Below are positions 26,389 through 34,932 of a stretch of 38,409 bases of DNA, in pieces (position 1 is the first letter of the stretch; each line of letters opens with the position of its first letter). The position numbers and the translations under genes are program-made. Under the pieces are notes generated by a model. That model did not search any database. It had not been told where the DNA came from and saw only the letters and a list, made by a program, of their open reading frames with translations. The stretch is from a bacterium BMS3Abin11 (GTDB lineage Bacteria; Pseudomonadota; Gammaproteobacteria; BMS3Bbin11), in NCBI GenBank assembly GCA_002897635.1, contig BDTD01000029.1, positions 1-38,409 on the forward strand. The letters run 5' to 3'.

Positions 26389-27621
26389 TCAATCCAGTAC
26401 ATAAGAAACCAGCCCATCTGCAAGTTTGGGCTCGAACCAGGTAGATTTGGGTGGCATAACTTTGCCTGCATCGGCAACTGCCATCAGTTCATCCAGGCCG
26501 GTAGGGTGAAGAGAAAAGGCCACTGCCATTTCACCACTGTTGACACGTTTCTCAAGCTCGCCCAGGCCGCGTATACCACCGACGAAATCAATGCGTATAT
26601 CACGCCTTGGATCGTTGATGTTGAGGATAGGGGCTATCAGATTGCTATCCAGCATTTGAACATCCAGTTTTTCTACTGAATCTACGGAGGTCGTCAGATC
26701 ATCATGTATCGACAGGCGATACCACTGCCCATCAAGGTACATGCCGTAGAGCCCTTTACTATCCGGCTTAACCGCTGCTGCAGCTTTTTCAATGTCGAAG
26801 CTTTCACCAACCTGTGACAGGAATTCTTCTTTCGATAAGCCATTCAGGTCTGCAATTACCCGGTTATAATCAATAATCTCCACCTGATCATCAGGAAACA
26901 GTACCGCCAGGAAATACTTGCAGGAGCGGTTTCCAGCAACATTATATTCATTCATCGCACAAACTCGGCTGGCCGCTGCAGAACGATGATGTCCATCAGC
27001 GATATACAAATAATTCAGGTGGCTGAATACCTCATCAAACTGTGCAAGCTGCTGGGCATCATCAACCACCCAGAAGCGGTGTCGCACACTATCATCGGAG
27101 GTTAAATCATAGACCGGTACCTCAGATTTTTTTTGTTCTACCAGTTGATCTACATCGTCTCGTTGCCGGTAGGTCAGAAATACCGGGCCGGTCTGTGCGT
27201 GCAATGCCCTGATCTGATTGACACGATCATCCTCTTTTACCGGCCGGGTAAATTCATGCTTCCGAATGATGTTTTTATCATAGGCTTCAATTGATGCAGC
27301 TGCCGCTATGCCGGTTTGCACATGTTCACCCATGGTCAGCTCGTAGATATAATAACAGGGCTTATCATCACGAATAAGAATCCCCTCATCAATCATATTC
27401 GCAAAGTTTTCCGCACCACGCTGGTAGACGGACTCATCATAGGGGTCTGTTCCTTGCGGCAGGTCTATCTCCGGTTTGGAAACATGCAAAAAGCTCCAGG
27501 GTTTATTTCTGGCAAGTTCACGTGCTTCAGCAGTATTGACGACATCATAGGGTGGCGCGACCACATCAGCCACCCTGCCGGCAACAGGCCGCAGGCCTCG
27601 AAATGGCGAAAGAAGCTTCAT
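26389..27621 (-). CDS. DUF1015 family protein
   Basis: A 410-residue soluble protein. The N-terminus (LSPFRGLRP...VVAPPYDVV), FLHVSKPEIDLP, RKHEFTRPVKEDDR, and the conserved motif YIADGHHRSAAA are those of DUF1015. The DGHHR motif is reminiscent of the ParB/sulfiredoxin-like nucleotide-binding fold, so a kinase-like or NTP-using activity has been considered for relatives; none is shown here. It is a single gene, convergent with the SDR and divergent from the small gene at 27779. Confidence 0.9.
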   Translation of the reverse strand: MKLLSPFRGLRPVAGRVADVVAPPYDVVNTAEARELARNKPWSFLHVSKPEIDLPQGTDPYDESVYQRGAENFANMIDEGILIRDDKPCYYIYELTMGEHVQTGIAAAASIEAYDKNIIRKHEFTRPVKEDDRVNQIRALHAQTGPVFLTYRQRDDVDQLVEQKKSEVPVYDLTSDDSVRHRFWVVDDAQQLAQFDEVFSHLNYLYIADGHHRSAAASRVCAMNEYNVAGNRSCKYFLAVLFPDDQVEIIDYNRVIADLNGLSKEEFLSQVGESFDIEKAAAAVKPDSKGLYGMYLDGQWYRLSIHDDLTTSVDSVEKLDVQMLDSNLIAPILNINDPRRDIRIDFVGGIRGLGELEKRVNSGEMAVAFSLHPTGLDELMAVADAGKVMPPKSTWFEPKLADGLVSYVLD

Positions 27622-27778
27622 ATTTTCAGACCCGGTTCCTGATATTATTTGATCTTTTAAAATCTACAAAAACAGGCATTATACAAGATTGTTTTCTCTG
27701 AGATGAGCGTAATATACTGCGCACTAATTAATGATATCCTGAAGGGTATCTAGAATAATCAACTTCTGGAGTCACTGC

Positions 27779-28333
27779 ATGACAGAGCCGATTTCGAGAA
27801 CCGATCAGATTCGACAGTTTCACGCACAATTTATCAATGCCGTCGCTGAGGCCTGCATGAAACCGGACGAATATAATCAACTGGAGCCATTGCTGAAACA
27901 GGCAGAACAGGCCGGATGGAAAGACCTGGTTTCCGTTATTCGTAAAATCTATACCGGACAGAGAGAGACCGGCATGCTGGAAATACTGGATGAAGAAGAC
28001 CACGTGATTGCCAGTAGTATCCTGCAGGGGATACAAAACCCCGCCACCCTGCCCGATCTGGAACAGAAGCCGGATGGCTCAATGGCCGCACCCGGCCTGG
28101 CATCAATGATACAGGCGGCCGCCACTGGCAATGCTCCTGCCCTGTCTCTGCTAGGAAACATGGGAGAACAAATGTCAAAAGTGGGTGGGGAAATGTCCCG
28201 GATTTCGGGGATCTTCCACCGCCTGGTTAATGGTGAACGTGATCCAGATACATTAACAAAAGGCATGGCCAAGCAGGCGGAGGAGCTAACACTGTCTATT
28301 CTGGAAGAGCTGGGGAAACTTGAAAAGCATTGA
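27779..28333 (+). CDS. Hypothetical helical protein
   Basis: A 184-residue soluble protein that I do not recognise. It is preceded by GGAG at a normal distance and has a steady coding pattern. It is nearly all predicted helix: an N-terminal four-helix-like part (1-85), a linker with PATLPDLEQKPDGSMAAPG, and a C-terminal helical part with QMSKVGGEMSRISGIFHRLVNGERDP. No signal peptide or membrane segment is seen. It lies before the aguA/aguB chimera, separated by a BIME-like pair, so a shared function is not implied. Confidence 0.7.
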   Translation: MTEPISRTDQIRQFHAQFINAVAEACMKPDEYNQLEPLLKQAEQAGWKDLVSVIRKIYTGQRETGMLEILDEEDHVIASSILQGIQNPATLPDLEQKPDGSMAAPGLASMIQAAATGNAPALSLLGNMGEQMSKVGGEMSRISGIFHRLVNGERDPDTLTKGMAKQAEELTLSILEELGKLEKH

Positions 28334-28375
28334 GTGTCCTCAATTTGTGATTCAGTGCGTCATTTAGAAATATGT

Positions 28376-28445
28376 TGTAGGTTCGAATTCATTCGGACAC
28401 AGAACTTCGATCATTCTCTCCTGTGCGAATGAATTCGCACCTACA
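28376..28445. repeat. BIME-like hairpin pair, mixed
   Basis: The left arm (28376-28399) has the core GTTCGAATTCATTCGGAC, in which one stem pair has become G-T; the right arm (28422-28445) has GTGCGAATGAATTCGCAC. It lies upstream of the aguA/aguB chimera. Confidence 0.87.
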
Positions 28446-28495
28446 ATAAAGCAGCCGGTAGAAACCATTCTAACCATCAACAATGGCCCTGTTAA

Positions 28496-29629
28496 TTGAA
28501 ACCATATAAATCGCGCCTACCCGCTGAATGGGAACACCAGAGCGGTATCCTTATCAGCTGGCCGACGAACTCTACAGACTGGTGCGATAATCTGGCAGAT
28601 GCTGAAGCCACCTATGTTGAGCTCACTAAATTAATTGCCCAGAATTGCCATGCATATATCTGCTGTGACAATTCAGATACCCGGCAGCATGTCCAGCAAT
28701 GCTGTAATAAGGCAGGCATACCCTCTGAACGGTTTGAGCTCTTTACCATTCCTTATGATGACACCTGGACAAGGGATTACGGACCGATAAGCCTGGTCAG
28801 GGAAAACGACGTAGTGTGGTTGAATTTTAAATTCAATGCCTGGGGCAATAAACACCCGCATCAACAGGACAATCTTCTCACTTCATTGCTACACCAGCAG
28901 TTCAGCCCAAAAAGAGTCCTTGAAACCATCAATTTCGTCCTTGAAGGCGGCAGTATAGAGTGCGATGGCGATAACACTGTCATAACGACCAGTCTTTGCC
29001 TGCTGGATCCGGCACGAAACTCAGGCCTGTACCACAACACTGCCATTGTTCTAGATAGTGACGGAAGTCTGGCGGACTGCTATCGCAAAATGCACATCCC
29101 TGATGACCCCGGTTATTATGAAAAATACTATTTTGCGCCCGGAGATACAGGATTCAAGCCGATTAGAACCAGTCTCGGCAACATTGGTGTTCTGCTGTGC
29201 TGGGATCAATGGTTTCCCGAAGCGGCACGATTAATGGCTCTCGCTGGTGCAGAGTTACTGGTCTACCCAACCGCTATAGGCTGGGATCCAGCCGATAATG
29301 AAACAGAGCAACAAAATCAGCTGGACAGCTGGATAACGGTTCAGAGTGGTCATGCCATCACTAATGGCATACCATTGCTGACAGCTAACCGACATGGGCT
29401 TGAAATTGATCCATCCGGTAATACTAAAGGAATCAACTTCTGGGGAAACAGCTTTATCTGCGGTCCACAGGGTGAAATACTGTCACAGGCCGGTGCCAGC
29501 AAAGACTGTCTACTACAGACTGAAATTAACTTAAACTACTGTGAAAGAATTAGACAGACCTGGCCATTTCTGCGCGACCGACGAACTGATGCCTATGCAG
29601 GACTTAGCCAACAATTTCTTGATGATTAA
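28496..29629 (+). pseudogene. In-frame chimera of agmatine deiminase and N-carbamoylputrescine amidase
   Basis: The 377-residue frame joins two half-enzymes of the agmatine-to-putrescine pathway. Residues 1 to about 172 match the N-terminal half of agmatine deiminase (AguA): LPAEWEHQSGILISWP, PYDDTWTRDYGPI and FVLEGGSIECDG. Residues about 176-377 match the C-terminal part of N-carbamoylputrescine amidase (AguB): YRKMHIPDDPGYYEKYYFAPGDTGF with the catalytic Lys (198), GVLLCWDQWFPEAARLMAL with the catalytic Cys (225), then YPTAIGWDP. AguA lacks its C-terminal catalytic His and Cys; AguB lacks its first 80 or so residues with the catalytic Glu. The join (about 29006-29030) is in frame and both halves are otherwise clean. 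A deletion across adjacent aguA and aguB explains it; activity is not expected. The start is a weak TTG without a clear ribosome site. Confidence 0.85.
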
Positions 29630-29641
29630 CTGGAGAATAAA

Positions 29642-29986
29642 ATGACTGATTGCCTGTTCTGTAAAATGGTAAATGGCGAGATCAAGCCCGATGCTGTCTA
29701 TGAAGATGATGACATACTGGCATTTAATGACATTAACCCCAGGGCCCCAACACATATCCTTATCATTCCAAAAAAACATATCGCCACTCTTAATGATGTG
29801 GAAGAATCTGATACATATTTGTTGGGAAAACTTAGCAGTATCGCTGCGGAACTGGCCAGTAATACGGGTTTTGCCAGGGATGGTTATCGGCTGGTGATGA
29901 ACTGTAACGCTGCAGGGGGTCAGGCAGTCTACCACATACATCTCCACTTACTTGCTGGCAGGCAAATGAGCTGGCCTCCTGGGTAA
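29642..29986 (+). CDS. hinT: HIT-family purine nucleoside phosphoramidase (HinT-like)
   Basis: A 114-residue histidine-triad protein. The triad HIHLHLLAG places His at 98, 100 and 102, and the N-terminus CLFCKMVNGEIKPDAVYEDDDILAFNDINPRAPTHILIIPK is typical of HinT. The family hydrolyses adenosine phosphoramidates and aminoacyl adenylates. GGAG precedes the start. It begins 13 bases after the chimera, so it may be read in the same transcript. Confidence 0.93.
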   Translation: MTDCLFCKMVNGEIKPDAVYEDDDILAFNDINPRAPTHILIIPKKHIATLNDVEESDTYLLGKLSSIAAELASNTGFARDGYRLVMNCNAAGGQAVYHIHLHLLAGRQMSWPPG

Positions 29987-29998
29987 GAGATGAATGTT

Positions 29999-30068
29999 AA
30001 AGGTGAAAGGTGAAAGGCAAAAGGCAAAAGGCAAAAGGTAAAAGATAAAGGATGGAAGACGAAAGATA
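29999..30068 (+). repeat. Heptamer array forming the leader of the TerB gene
   Basis: Ten consecutive 7-base units (GGTGAAA, GGCAAAA, GGTAAAA, GATAAAG, GATGGAA, GACGAAA types) run from just after the HIT stop to the TerB ATG, whose first base falls in the last unit. There is no facing arm here. The purine-rich GAAAGAT just before the ATG may act as the ribosome site. Confidence 0.9.
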
Positions 30069-30529
30069 TGTTCAAGCGAATTACTGCTTTTTTTGAAAGC
30101 ACCATGTCAGTCACAACGACCGACAAAGCGTACAATGACTACCATAAGAAACAGATGGCAGCTGCGGCTCTATTCATCGAAGTACTGAAATCAGATTTTG
30201 AATATCTTGATGAAGAATGGGCAGTCGTAGAATCATCTTTGCGCGAGTTATTTGACCTCAGTAACGATGAAATTACCCAGATTACTGCCCTGGCGGAAGA
30301 ACAAGTAAACAGCGCAGTCTCATTGCGAAGCTTCACCCATTGCATCAATGAAAATTACTCGAATGAAGAAAAGCTAAGAATCGTTGAGATGTTATGGCGG
30401 ATCGCGCTGGCCGATGGCGTGATCAATAAATATGAAAATCACATCATGCGAAAGATTGGTTCCTTGCTTTATATTCCGCAGAAGGATTATGTTCGAGCCA
30501 AACAACAGGCACGATTGCATCGGAATTAA
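30068..30529 (+). CDS. TerB-like protein (tellurite-resistance TerB fold)
   Basis: A 153-residue soluble helical protein. It shows the TerB-fold pattern: AAAALFIEVLKSDFEYLDEEWAVVESSLRELF, then EKLRIVEMLWRIALADGVINKYENHIMRKIGSLLYIPQKDY. In that pattern an acidic pair in the first half and an Asp-x-x-x-x-x-x-E (DGVINKYE) in the second bind metal in relatives such as DjlA and TerB. No other ter gene is present, so tellurite resistance is not implied. The start is set by a heptamer array that ends on its ATG. Confidence 0.85.
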   Translation: MFKRITAFFESTMSVTTTDKAYNDYHKKQMAAAALFIEVLKSDFEYLDEEWAVVESSLRELFDLSNDEITQITALAEEQVNSAVSLRSFTHCINENYSNEEKLRIVEMLWRIALADGVINKYENHIMRKIGSLLYIPQKDYVRAKQQARLHRN

Positions 30530-30553
30530 ATACATACTCACAGGTTCTTTTTC

Positions 30554-30606
30554 TGTAGGTGCGAATTCATTCGCACAAATATTGTCCGAATGAATTCGGA
30601 CCTACA
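30554..30606. repeat. BIME-like hairpin pair, mixed, tight spacing
   Basis: The left arm (30554-30577) has GTGC...GCAC and the right arm (30583-30606) GTCC...GGAC, only five bases apart. It separates the convergent TerB and SH3-like genes. Confidence 0.88.
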
Positions 30607-30618
30607 ATGTTGCCATTC

Positions 30619-31062
30619 TTATCTGTTCTGTTTTTCTTTTCTCTGTTTTTTCGACGCCTCCGCCGCTATCAAAGCACTAATCAATTTTGAGCTTTTCTCA
30701 CTAAGACGACTAACCTGATCATTCAGACTGGCAAGCTCTGCTTCTATCTTCTTCTGATATTCCAATAATCGTACAACCTCCTGTTCTGCCGGTGCTTCGG
30801 CTGCAATATTTCTATCTGCAATCCAGACAATTCTGTTCTCACTCACCTGGACTCTGACAAACCGGCCCTGTCGTTCAAGCAAGCTGGCTTTTTCACCACA
30901 GTTAAGTTTTTCTGACAGGGGCGTAGCATCAGGAGCCGGGTAGACGGTTACCAAACAGGGCTCTGCTGACTTCAGGTAGACCACTTCATTTGCAACCGAA
31001 ACATTAAAAACCAGTAACCCAGCAGCTAAACCAATAACGAATTTTGTCATAATTTGATGCAT
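30619..31062 (-). CDS. Secreted SH3b-like protein with C-terminal coiled coil
   Basis: A 147-residue exported protein. A signal peptide (about MTKFVIGLAAGLLVFNVSVANE) is followed by a bacterial SH3-type segment (CLVTVYPAPDATPLSEKLNCGEKASLLERQGRFVRV, with WIADRNI). A helical coiled-coil region (LLEYQKKIEAELASLNDQVSRLSEKSSKLISALIAAEASKK) completes it. The start at 31062 has AAGGA six bases upstream; MTKF four residues later is an alternative. SH3b domains often bind cell wall, and the two cysteines flanking it could form a disulfide. Function is unknown; it is divergent from the acyl-adenylate synthetase. Confidence 0.65.
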   Translation of the reverse strand: MHQIMTKFVIGLAAGLLVFNVSVANEVVYLKSAEPCLVTVYPAPDATPLSEKLNCGEKASLLERQGRFVRVQVSENRIVWIADRNIAAEAPAEQEVVRLLEYQKKIEAELASLNDQVSRLSEKSSKLISALIAAEASKKQRKEKQNR

Positions 31063-31093
31063 GTACCGTCCTTTTTGATATTGATTTATCTGT

Positions 31094-31105
31094 ATAGAGG
31101 TGCCC
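31094..31105 (-). repeat. Short copy of the GGGCACCTCTAT repeat
   Basis: The minus strand of 31094-31105 reads GGGCACCTCTAT, identical to the first 12 bases at 15042. The rest does not match clearly. It lies in the divergent gap upstream of the acyl-adenylate synthetase. Confidence 0.4.
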
Positions 31106-31240
31106 TTAACTTACGTCGCAGATTCACGGAGCGAGGTACTCTATCATAAAAAATTACATCTAATGTGGTGCCGAGATCATTTGACCTCTGCAGCAAGGTT
31201 AGTAACAATCAACAATAATACCGAGAAAGGGGACAGTATT

Positions 31241-32875
31241 ATGGTGCCACTGCATCAGATGTTCATTGCGACGTCAAAAAAATATTCCAGTGAAATCGCC
31301 ATTGTTGATCGCAATTTACGCAAAAATATCACCTATGGCAGGGCACTGATCGGTGCGTTATTACTCGCCAGACGCTTCCGTAAATACCAGGACGGCTATC
31401 TCGGGATAATGATTCCTAATTCCAGTGGCAGCATACTGGCCATTCTCGCGACCCTGTTTGCCGGCAAAGTCCCTGTGATGATAAATTATTCCACAGGTGC
31501 TGCGGAAAACTCAGAATTTGCCCAGCAGAAATGTAGTTTTCATACAATTATTACCTCACGCGCGCTGCTCGAAAAACTGGGTTGCCGTCTGGTGCCCGGC
31601 ATGGTTTTCATTGAAGACATTGTCGGCTCTGTTTCAAAATATGAAAAACTTCTGGCTGCCGTAAAATCAAAACTACCCATTTTTCTTCTGCAAAACCTGG
31701 TACATAGGGGCGACCTGGAAGAAACAGCTGTAATCCTGTTTACCAGCGGTAGCGAGAAAGCGCCCAAGGCGGTAGAACTCACGCACAGGAATATTTCATC
31801 CAACATAAAAACAGCCAATCAGGCATTTGAATTCAAGCATGAGGACCGCATGCTTGCCATCCTGCCCTATTTCCACGTTTTCGGGCATATGGCGAACTTC
31901 TGGTTGCCTCTAAGTCTCGGTATGAGACTGGTAGTCTATGCCAACCCTCTCGATTTCAAGACGGTAGTGCGTATTATTCACGAAGAAAAGGCCTCATTGG
32001 TATTCGGCACCCCCTACTTTCTAATGGGATATCTAAAACAGGCTAAAAAAGGAGATTTAGAATCGATTCGCCTCCTTATAGCCAGTGCCGACAAACTGCC
32101 AGTAACCTTACGCGAGGCATACAAAGAAAAACATGACATAGAAATAATTGAAGCCTATGGGGCGACCGAAACCAGCCCTGTTATATCATCCAATCTACCC
32201 GATGCTAATAAACCTGGCAGTGTAGGCCGCATATTGCCTGGCATTCAGGTTCGTATTACGGACATCGATACAGGAGAAGATTTGCCTACGGGTGAAGAAG
32301 GCAATATTCTGGTCAAGGGTGATCTGGTGATGAAAGGCTACCTCGATGATCTGGAAGAAACTGCTCTAAAAATAAAGAATGGCTGGTATGAAACCGGTGA
32401 CATGGGCATGCTTGATGAAGATGGTTTTCTCTGGCACAAAGGCAGATTAAAGCGCTTTGCAAAAATTGGCGGTGAAATGGTTTCTCTGGTCAGGGTTGAA
32501 TCCGAACTGGTCAAGCGCCTGGCCGAAGATCACGAATGCTGTGTTGTAGAGGTGCCTGACGCACGCAAAGGTGCCATGATAGTCGTCGCCATGACAGCAG
32601 ACTGCGACTGCAAAGAGCTAAACCAGAAATTAGCAAAGGATCTGCCCACCATCTCCCTGCCGAAAAGATATTTTGTGTTTGAAGAACTCCCCAAAATGGG
32701 CAGTGGCAAGATCGATTTTCGCACTACTACCGAAATGGTGAAATCAACTTTACGTAAGGAAACAGAAGAAGCTGAAGAGAAAAGACTGGTAAAGAAGAAA
32801 TCTGCCAATGAAAAGCCTGATGACAATGATTCATCGGATACAGCTTCATCTGATGATGGAAGCAAATCCTCCTGA
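31241..32875 (+). CDS. AMP-forming acyl synthetase, similar to the Aas C-terminal domain
   Basis: A 544-residue adenylate-forming enzyme. The AMP-binding P-loop is ILFTSGSEKAPKAVELTH, with YGATETSPV and GWYETGDMGMLDEDGFLWHKGRLKRFAKIGGEMVS later. The latter closely follows the acyl-ACP synthetase part of E. coli Aas. It likely activates fatty acids for transfer to ACP or phospholipid. No acyltransferase domain is fused to it. The start 31241 has AAGGGG before it; an open frame to 31100 adds 47 unusual residues and is not favoured. The C-terminus ends in a charged low-complexity tail (KKKSANEKPDDNDSSDTASSDDGSKSS) beyond the family's usual end. Confidence 0.83.
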   Translation: MVPLHQMFIATSKKYSSEIAIVDRNLRKNITYGRALIGALLLARRFRKYQDGYLGIMIPNSSGSILAILATLFAGKVPVMINYSTGAAENSEFAQQKCSFHTIITSRALLEKLGCRLVPGMVFIEDIVGSVSKYEKLLAAVKSKLPIFLLQNLVHRGDLEETAVILFTSGSEKAPKAVELTHRNISSNIKTANQAFEFKHEDRMLAILPYFHVFGHMANFWLPLSLGMRLVVYANPLDFKTVVRIIHEEKASLVFGTPYFLMGYLKQAKKGDLESIRLLIASADKLPVTLREAYKEKHDIEIIEAYGATETSPVISSNLPDANKPGSVGRILPGIQVRITDIDTGEDLPTGEEGNILVKGDLVMKGYLDDLEETALKIKNGWYETGDMGMLDEDGFLWHKGRLKRFAKIGGEMVSLVRVESELVKRLAEDHECCVVEVPDARKGAMIVVAMTADCDCKELNQKLAKDLPTISLPKRYFVFEELPKMGSGKIDFRTTTEMVKSTLRKETEEAEEKRLVKKKSANEKPDDNDSSDTASSDDGSKSS

Positions 32876-32973
32876 TCAAATTCCGATGATATTGTGTAAA
32901 TGTACCACCCCGGTATAGTGGTTTCGCTGCGCCTTTTCCATCTCAAGTCATTTTCTGCATCGAACAATAATAT

Positions 32974-32997
32974 TGTAGGTTCGAATTCATTCGGACA
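32974..32997. repeat. Single BIME-like arm
   Basis: A lone arm with the core GTTCGAATTCATTCGGAC, as at 28376, with no partner in the gap between the synthetase and ettA. Confidence 0.82.
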
Positions 32998-33035
32998 TAA
33001 AAAAATCAAATCCATCACGGTTGAACTATCTGTAT

Positions 33036-33070
33036 CTTGATCTTTCCTCTTTTGTCCTGCGCCTTTGATT
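33036..33070. repeat. Single heptamer array arm before ettA
   Basis: Read on the minus strand the stretch is GGCGCAG, GACAAAA, GAGGAAA, GATCAAG, a degenerate GRNNAAR array in the 7-base register. It has no visible partner arm and lies about 70 bases before the ettA start. Confidence 0.55.
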
Positions 33071-33139
33071 GCATATCAATCAATACTGGCGCCGTGTTGA
33101 TTAATTCAAGATAATCAACTCCCTATAAAGGAGCAAAAT

Positions 33140-34813
33140 ATGGCGCAATACATCTACACAATGAATCGGGTCAGCAAGATCGTCCCACCCGGCCGCAAGA
33201 TTCTTGAAGATATCTCGTTGTCTTTCTTTCCCGGAGCAAAAATTGGCGTGCTTGGACTTAATGGCTCAGGCAAGTCAACGCTTTTGAGGATTATGGCAGG
33301 CATCGATACCGAAATCGAGGGAGAAGCTCGTCCACAGGCTGGTATTAGGATTGGATTCCTCTCACAGGAACCTCAACTTGATGAGACTCTTGATGTAAGA
33401 GGCAATGTCGAGCAAGGGGTAGCTGAAACTAAGGCACTGGTTGATCGCTATAACGAAGTCTGTGCCCGCTTTGCTGAGCCGATGGAAGATGACGAAATGA
33501 ATGCCCTGCTGGAAGAACAGGGAAAACTCCAGGTAGCCATCGAAACTGCCGGCGCATGGGAGCTGGATCGTAAACTGGATATTGCCGCCGATGCCCTGCG
33601 CCTACCGCCCTGGGATGCCGATGTCAGAAAATTATCCGGTGGTGAACGACGCCGTGTCGCACTGTGCCAGCTATTGCTATCAGCACCCGATATGTTGCTG
33701 CTGGATGAACCGACCAACCATCTGGATGCTGAGTCTGTCGCCTGGCTGGAACGTTTTCTGGCAGAATTCCCCGGTACCGTGGTCGCCGTCACCCATGACC
33801 GTTACTTCCTCGATAATGTGGCGGAATGGATACTGGAACTGGATCGTGGTCATGGCCTGCCTTTTAAGGGCAATTATTCCTCCTGGCTGGAACAGAAGGA
33901 GCAACGTCTGCAACAGGAAGAACGACAGGAATCAGCTCGCCAGCGCACTATCAAGGAAGAACTGGAATGGGTACGCAGTAATCCCAAAGGCCGCAGAGCT
34001 AAGAGCAAGGCCCGTCTTGCCCGGTTCGAAGAACTCTCTTCACAAACTACCCAATCACGAAATGAAACGCATTCATTATATATCCCCCCTGGTCCTCGCC
34101 TGGGTGACCTGGTGATTGAAGCCGACAAGCTGTCTAAATCATACGGCGACCATTTACTGTTCGATGATCTTAGCTTCAATCTCCCCAAAGGTGGAATCGT
34201 CGGCATCATTGGTCCAAACGGGGCAGGTAAAACAACATTATTTCGCTTATTAACGAATCAGGAATCACCCGATAGAGGAACATTAAAGATAGGCGAAACA
34301 GTCAAAATAGCCTGTGTCGATCAGTCCCGTGATGCACTGGATAACAGCAAGACCGTATGGGAAGAAATATCAGACGGTCAGGAACAGATTATTGTCGGCA
34401 ACTACCAGACTGTATCACGCGCCTATGTCAGTCGTTTCAATTTCCGCGGTGGCGATCAACAGAAAAAGATCGCTGATCTGTCCGGCGGTGAGCGGAACCG
34501 CGTGCATCTGGCTAAGCTGCTGAAAGAAGGTGGCAATCTACTGCTCCTGGATGAGCCCACCAATGACCTCGATGTTGAAACCCTGCGCGCACTGGAAGAA
34601 GCGATACTCGGCTTCCCCGGCTGTGTCGTAGTCATCTCGCATGACCGCTGGTTCCTGAACCGAATCGCTACCCATATCCTGGCCTATGAAGGGGACAGTA
34701 AAGTCACCTGGTTTGAAGGTAACTTTGAGGACTATGAGGCCGATCGTAAGCGACGCCTGGGTGATGATGCGGATCAGCCGCATCGGATTAAATATCGACG
34801 TATTGATGGGTAA
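33140..34813 (+). CDS. ettA: Energy-dependent translational throttle protein EttA (ABC-F)
   Basis: A 557-residue ABC-F protein (E. coli EttA 555). It has two ABC domains: Walker [10 protein letters not shown] and signature [11 protein letters not shown], then GPNGAGKT and [19 protein letters not shown] and DEPTNDLD follow. Between the domains lies the charged PtIM linker ([41 protein letters not shown]). The N-terminus [29 protein letters not shown] is the EttA pattern. EttA binds the ribosomal E site and gates the first peptide bond according to the ATP/ADP ratio. AAGGAG lies nearby before the ATG. It is a single gene. Confidence 0.95.
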   Translation: MAQYIYTMNRVSKIVPPGRKILEDISLSFFPGAKIGVLGLNGSGKSTLLRIMAGIDTEIEGEARPQAGIRIGFLSQEPQLDETLDVRGNVEQGVAETKALVDRYNEVCARFAEPMEDDEMNALLEEQGKLQVAIETAGAWELDRKLDIAADALRLPPWDADVRKLSGGERRRVALCQLLLSAPDMLLLDEPTNHLDAESVAWLERFLAEFPGTVVAVTHDRYFLDNVAEWILELDRGHGLPFKGNYSSWLEQKEQRLQQEERQESARQRTIKEELEWVRSNPKGRRAKSKARLARFEELSSQTTQSRNETHSLYIPPGPRLGDLVIEADKLSKSYGDHLLFDDLSFNLPKGGIVGIIGPNGAGKTTLFRLLTNQESPDRGTLKIGETVKIACVDQSRDALDNSKTVWEEISDGQEQIIVGNYQTVSRAYVSRFNFRGGDQQKKIADLSGGERNRVHLAKLLKEGGNLLLLDEPTNDLDVETLRALEEAILGFPGCVVVISHDRWFLNRIATHILAYEGDSKVTWFEGNFEDYEADRKRRLGDDADQPHRIKYRRIDG

Positions 34814-34834
34814 AAGCAAAGGAAAGCTTTTATT

Positions 34835-34864
34835 TCGTCATACCGGCGAAGGCCGGTATCCAGG
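34835..34864. repeat. CGTCATACCGGC...GCCGGTATCCAG palindromic repeat
   Basis: A 7-bp stem TACCGGC/GCCGGTA (34841-34847 and 34852-34858) around GAAG, within a wider conserved frame TCGTCAT...TCCAGG. Repeats of this kind occur in very many proteobacterial genomes. Here it follows ettA. A smaller AAAAGC/GCTTTT stem lies just upstream (34813-34832). Confidence 0.8.
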
Positions 34865-34932
34865 GTTTCCTTTAAAGGATATTCACCGCGAGACGCGCCT
34901 CCCACAATAAGCCCTTTGCAGCATCATCCCAA

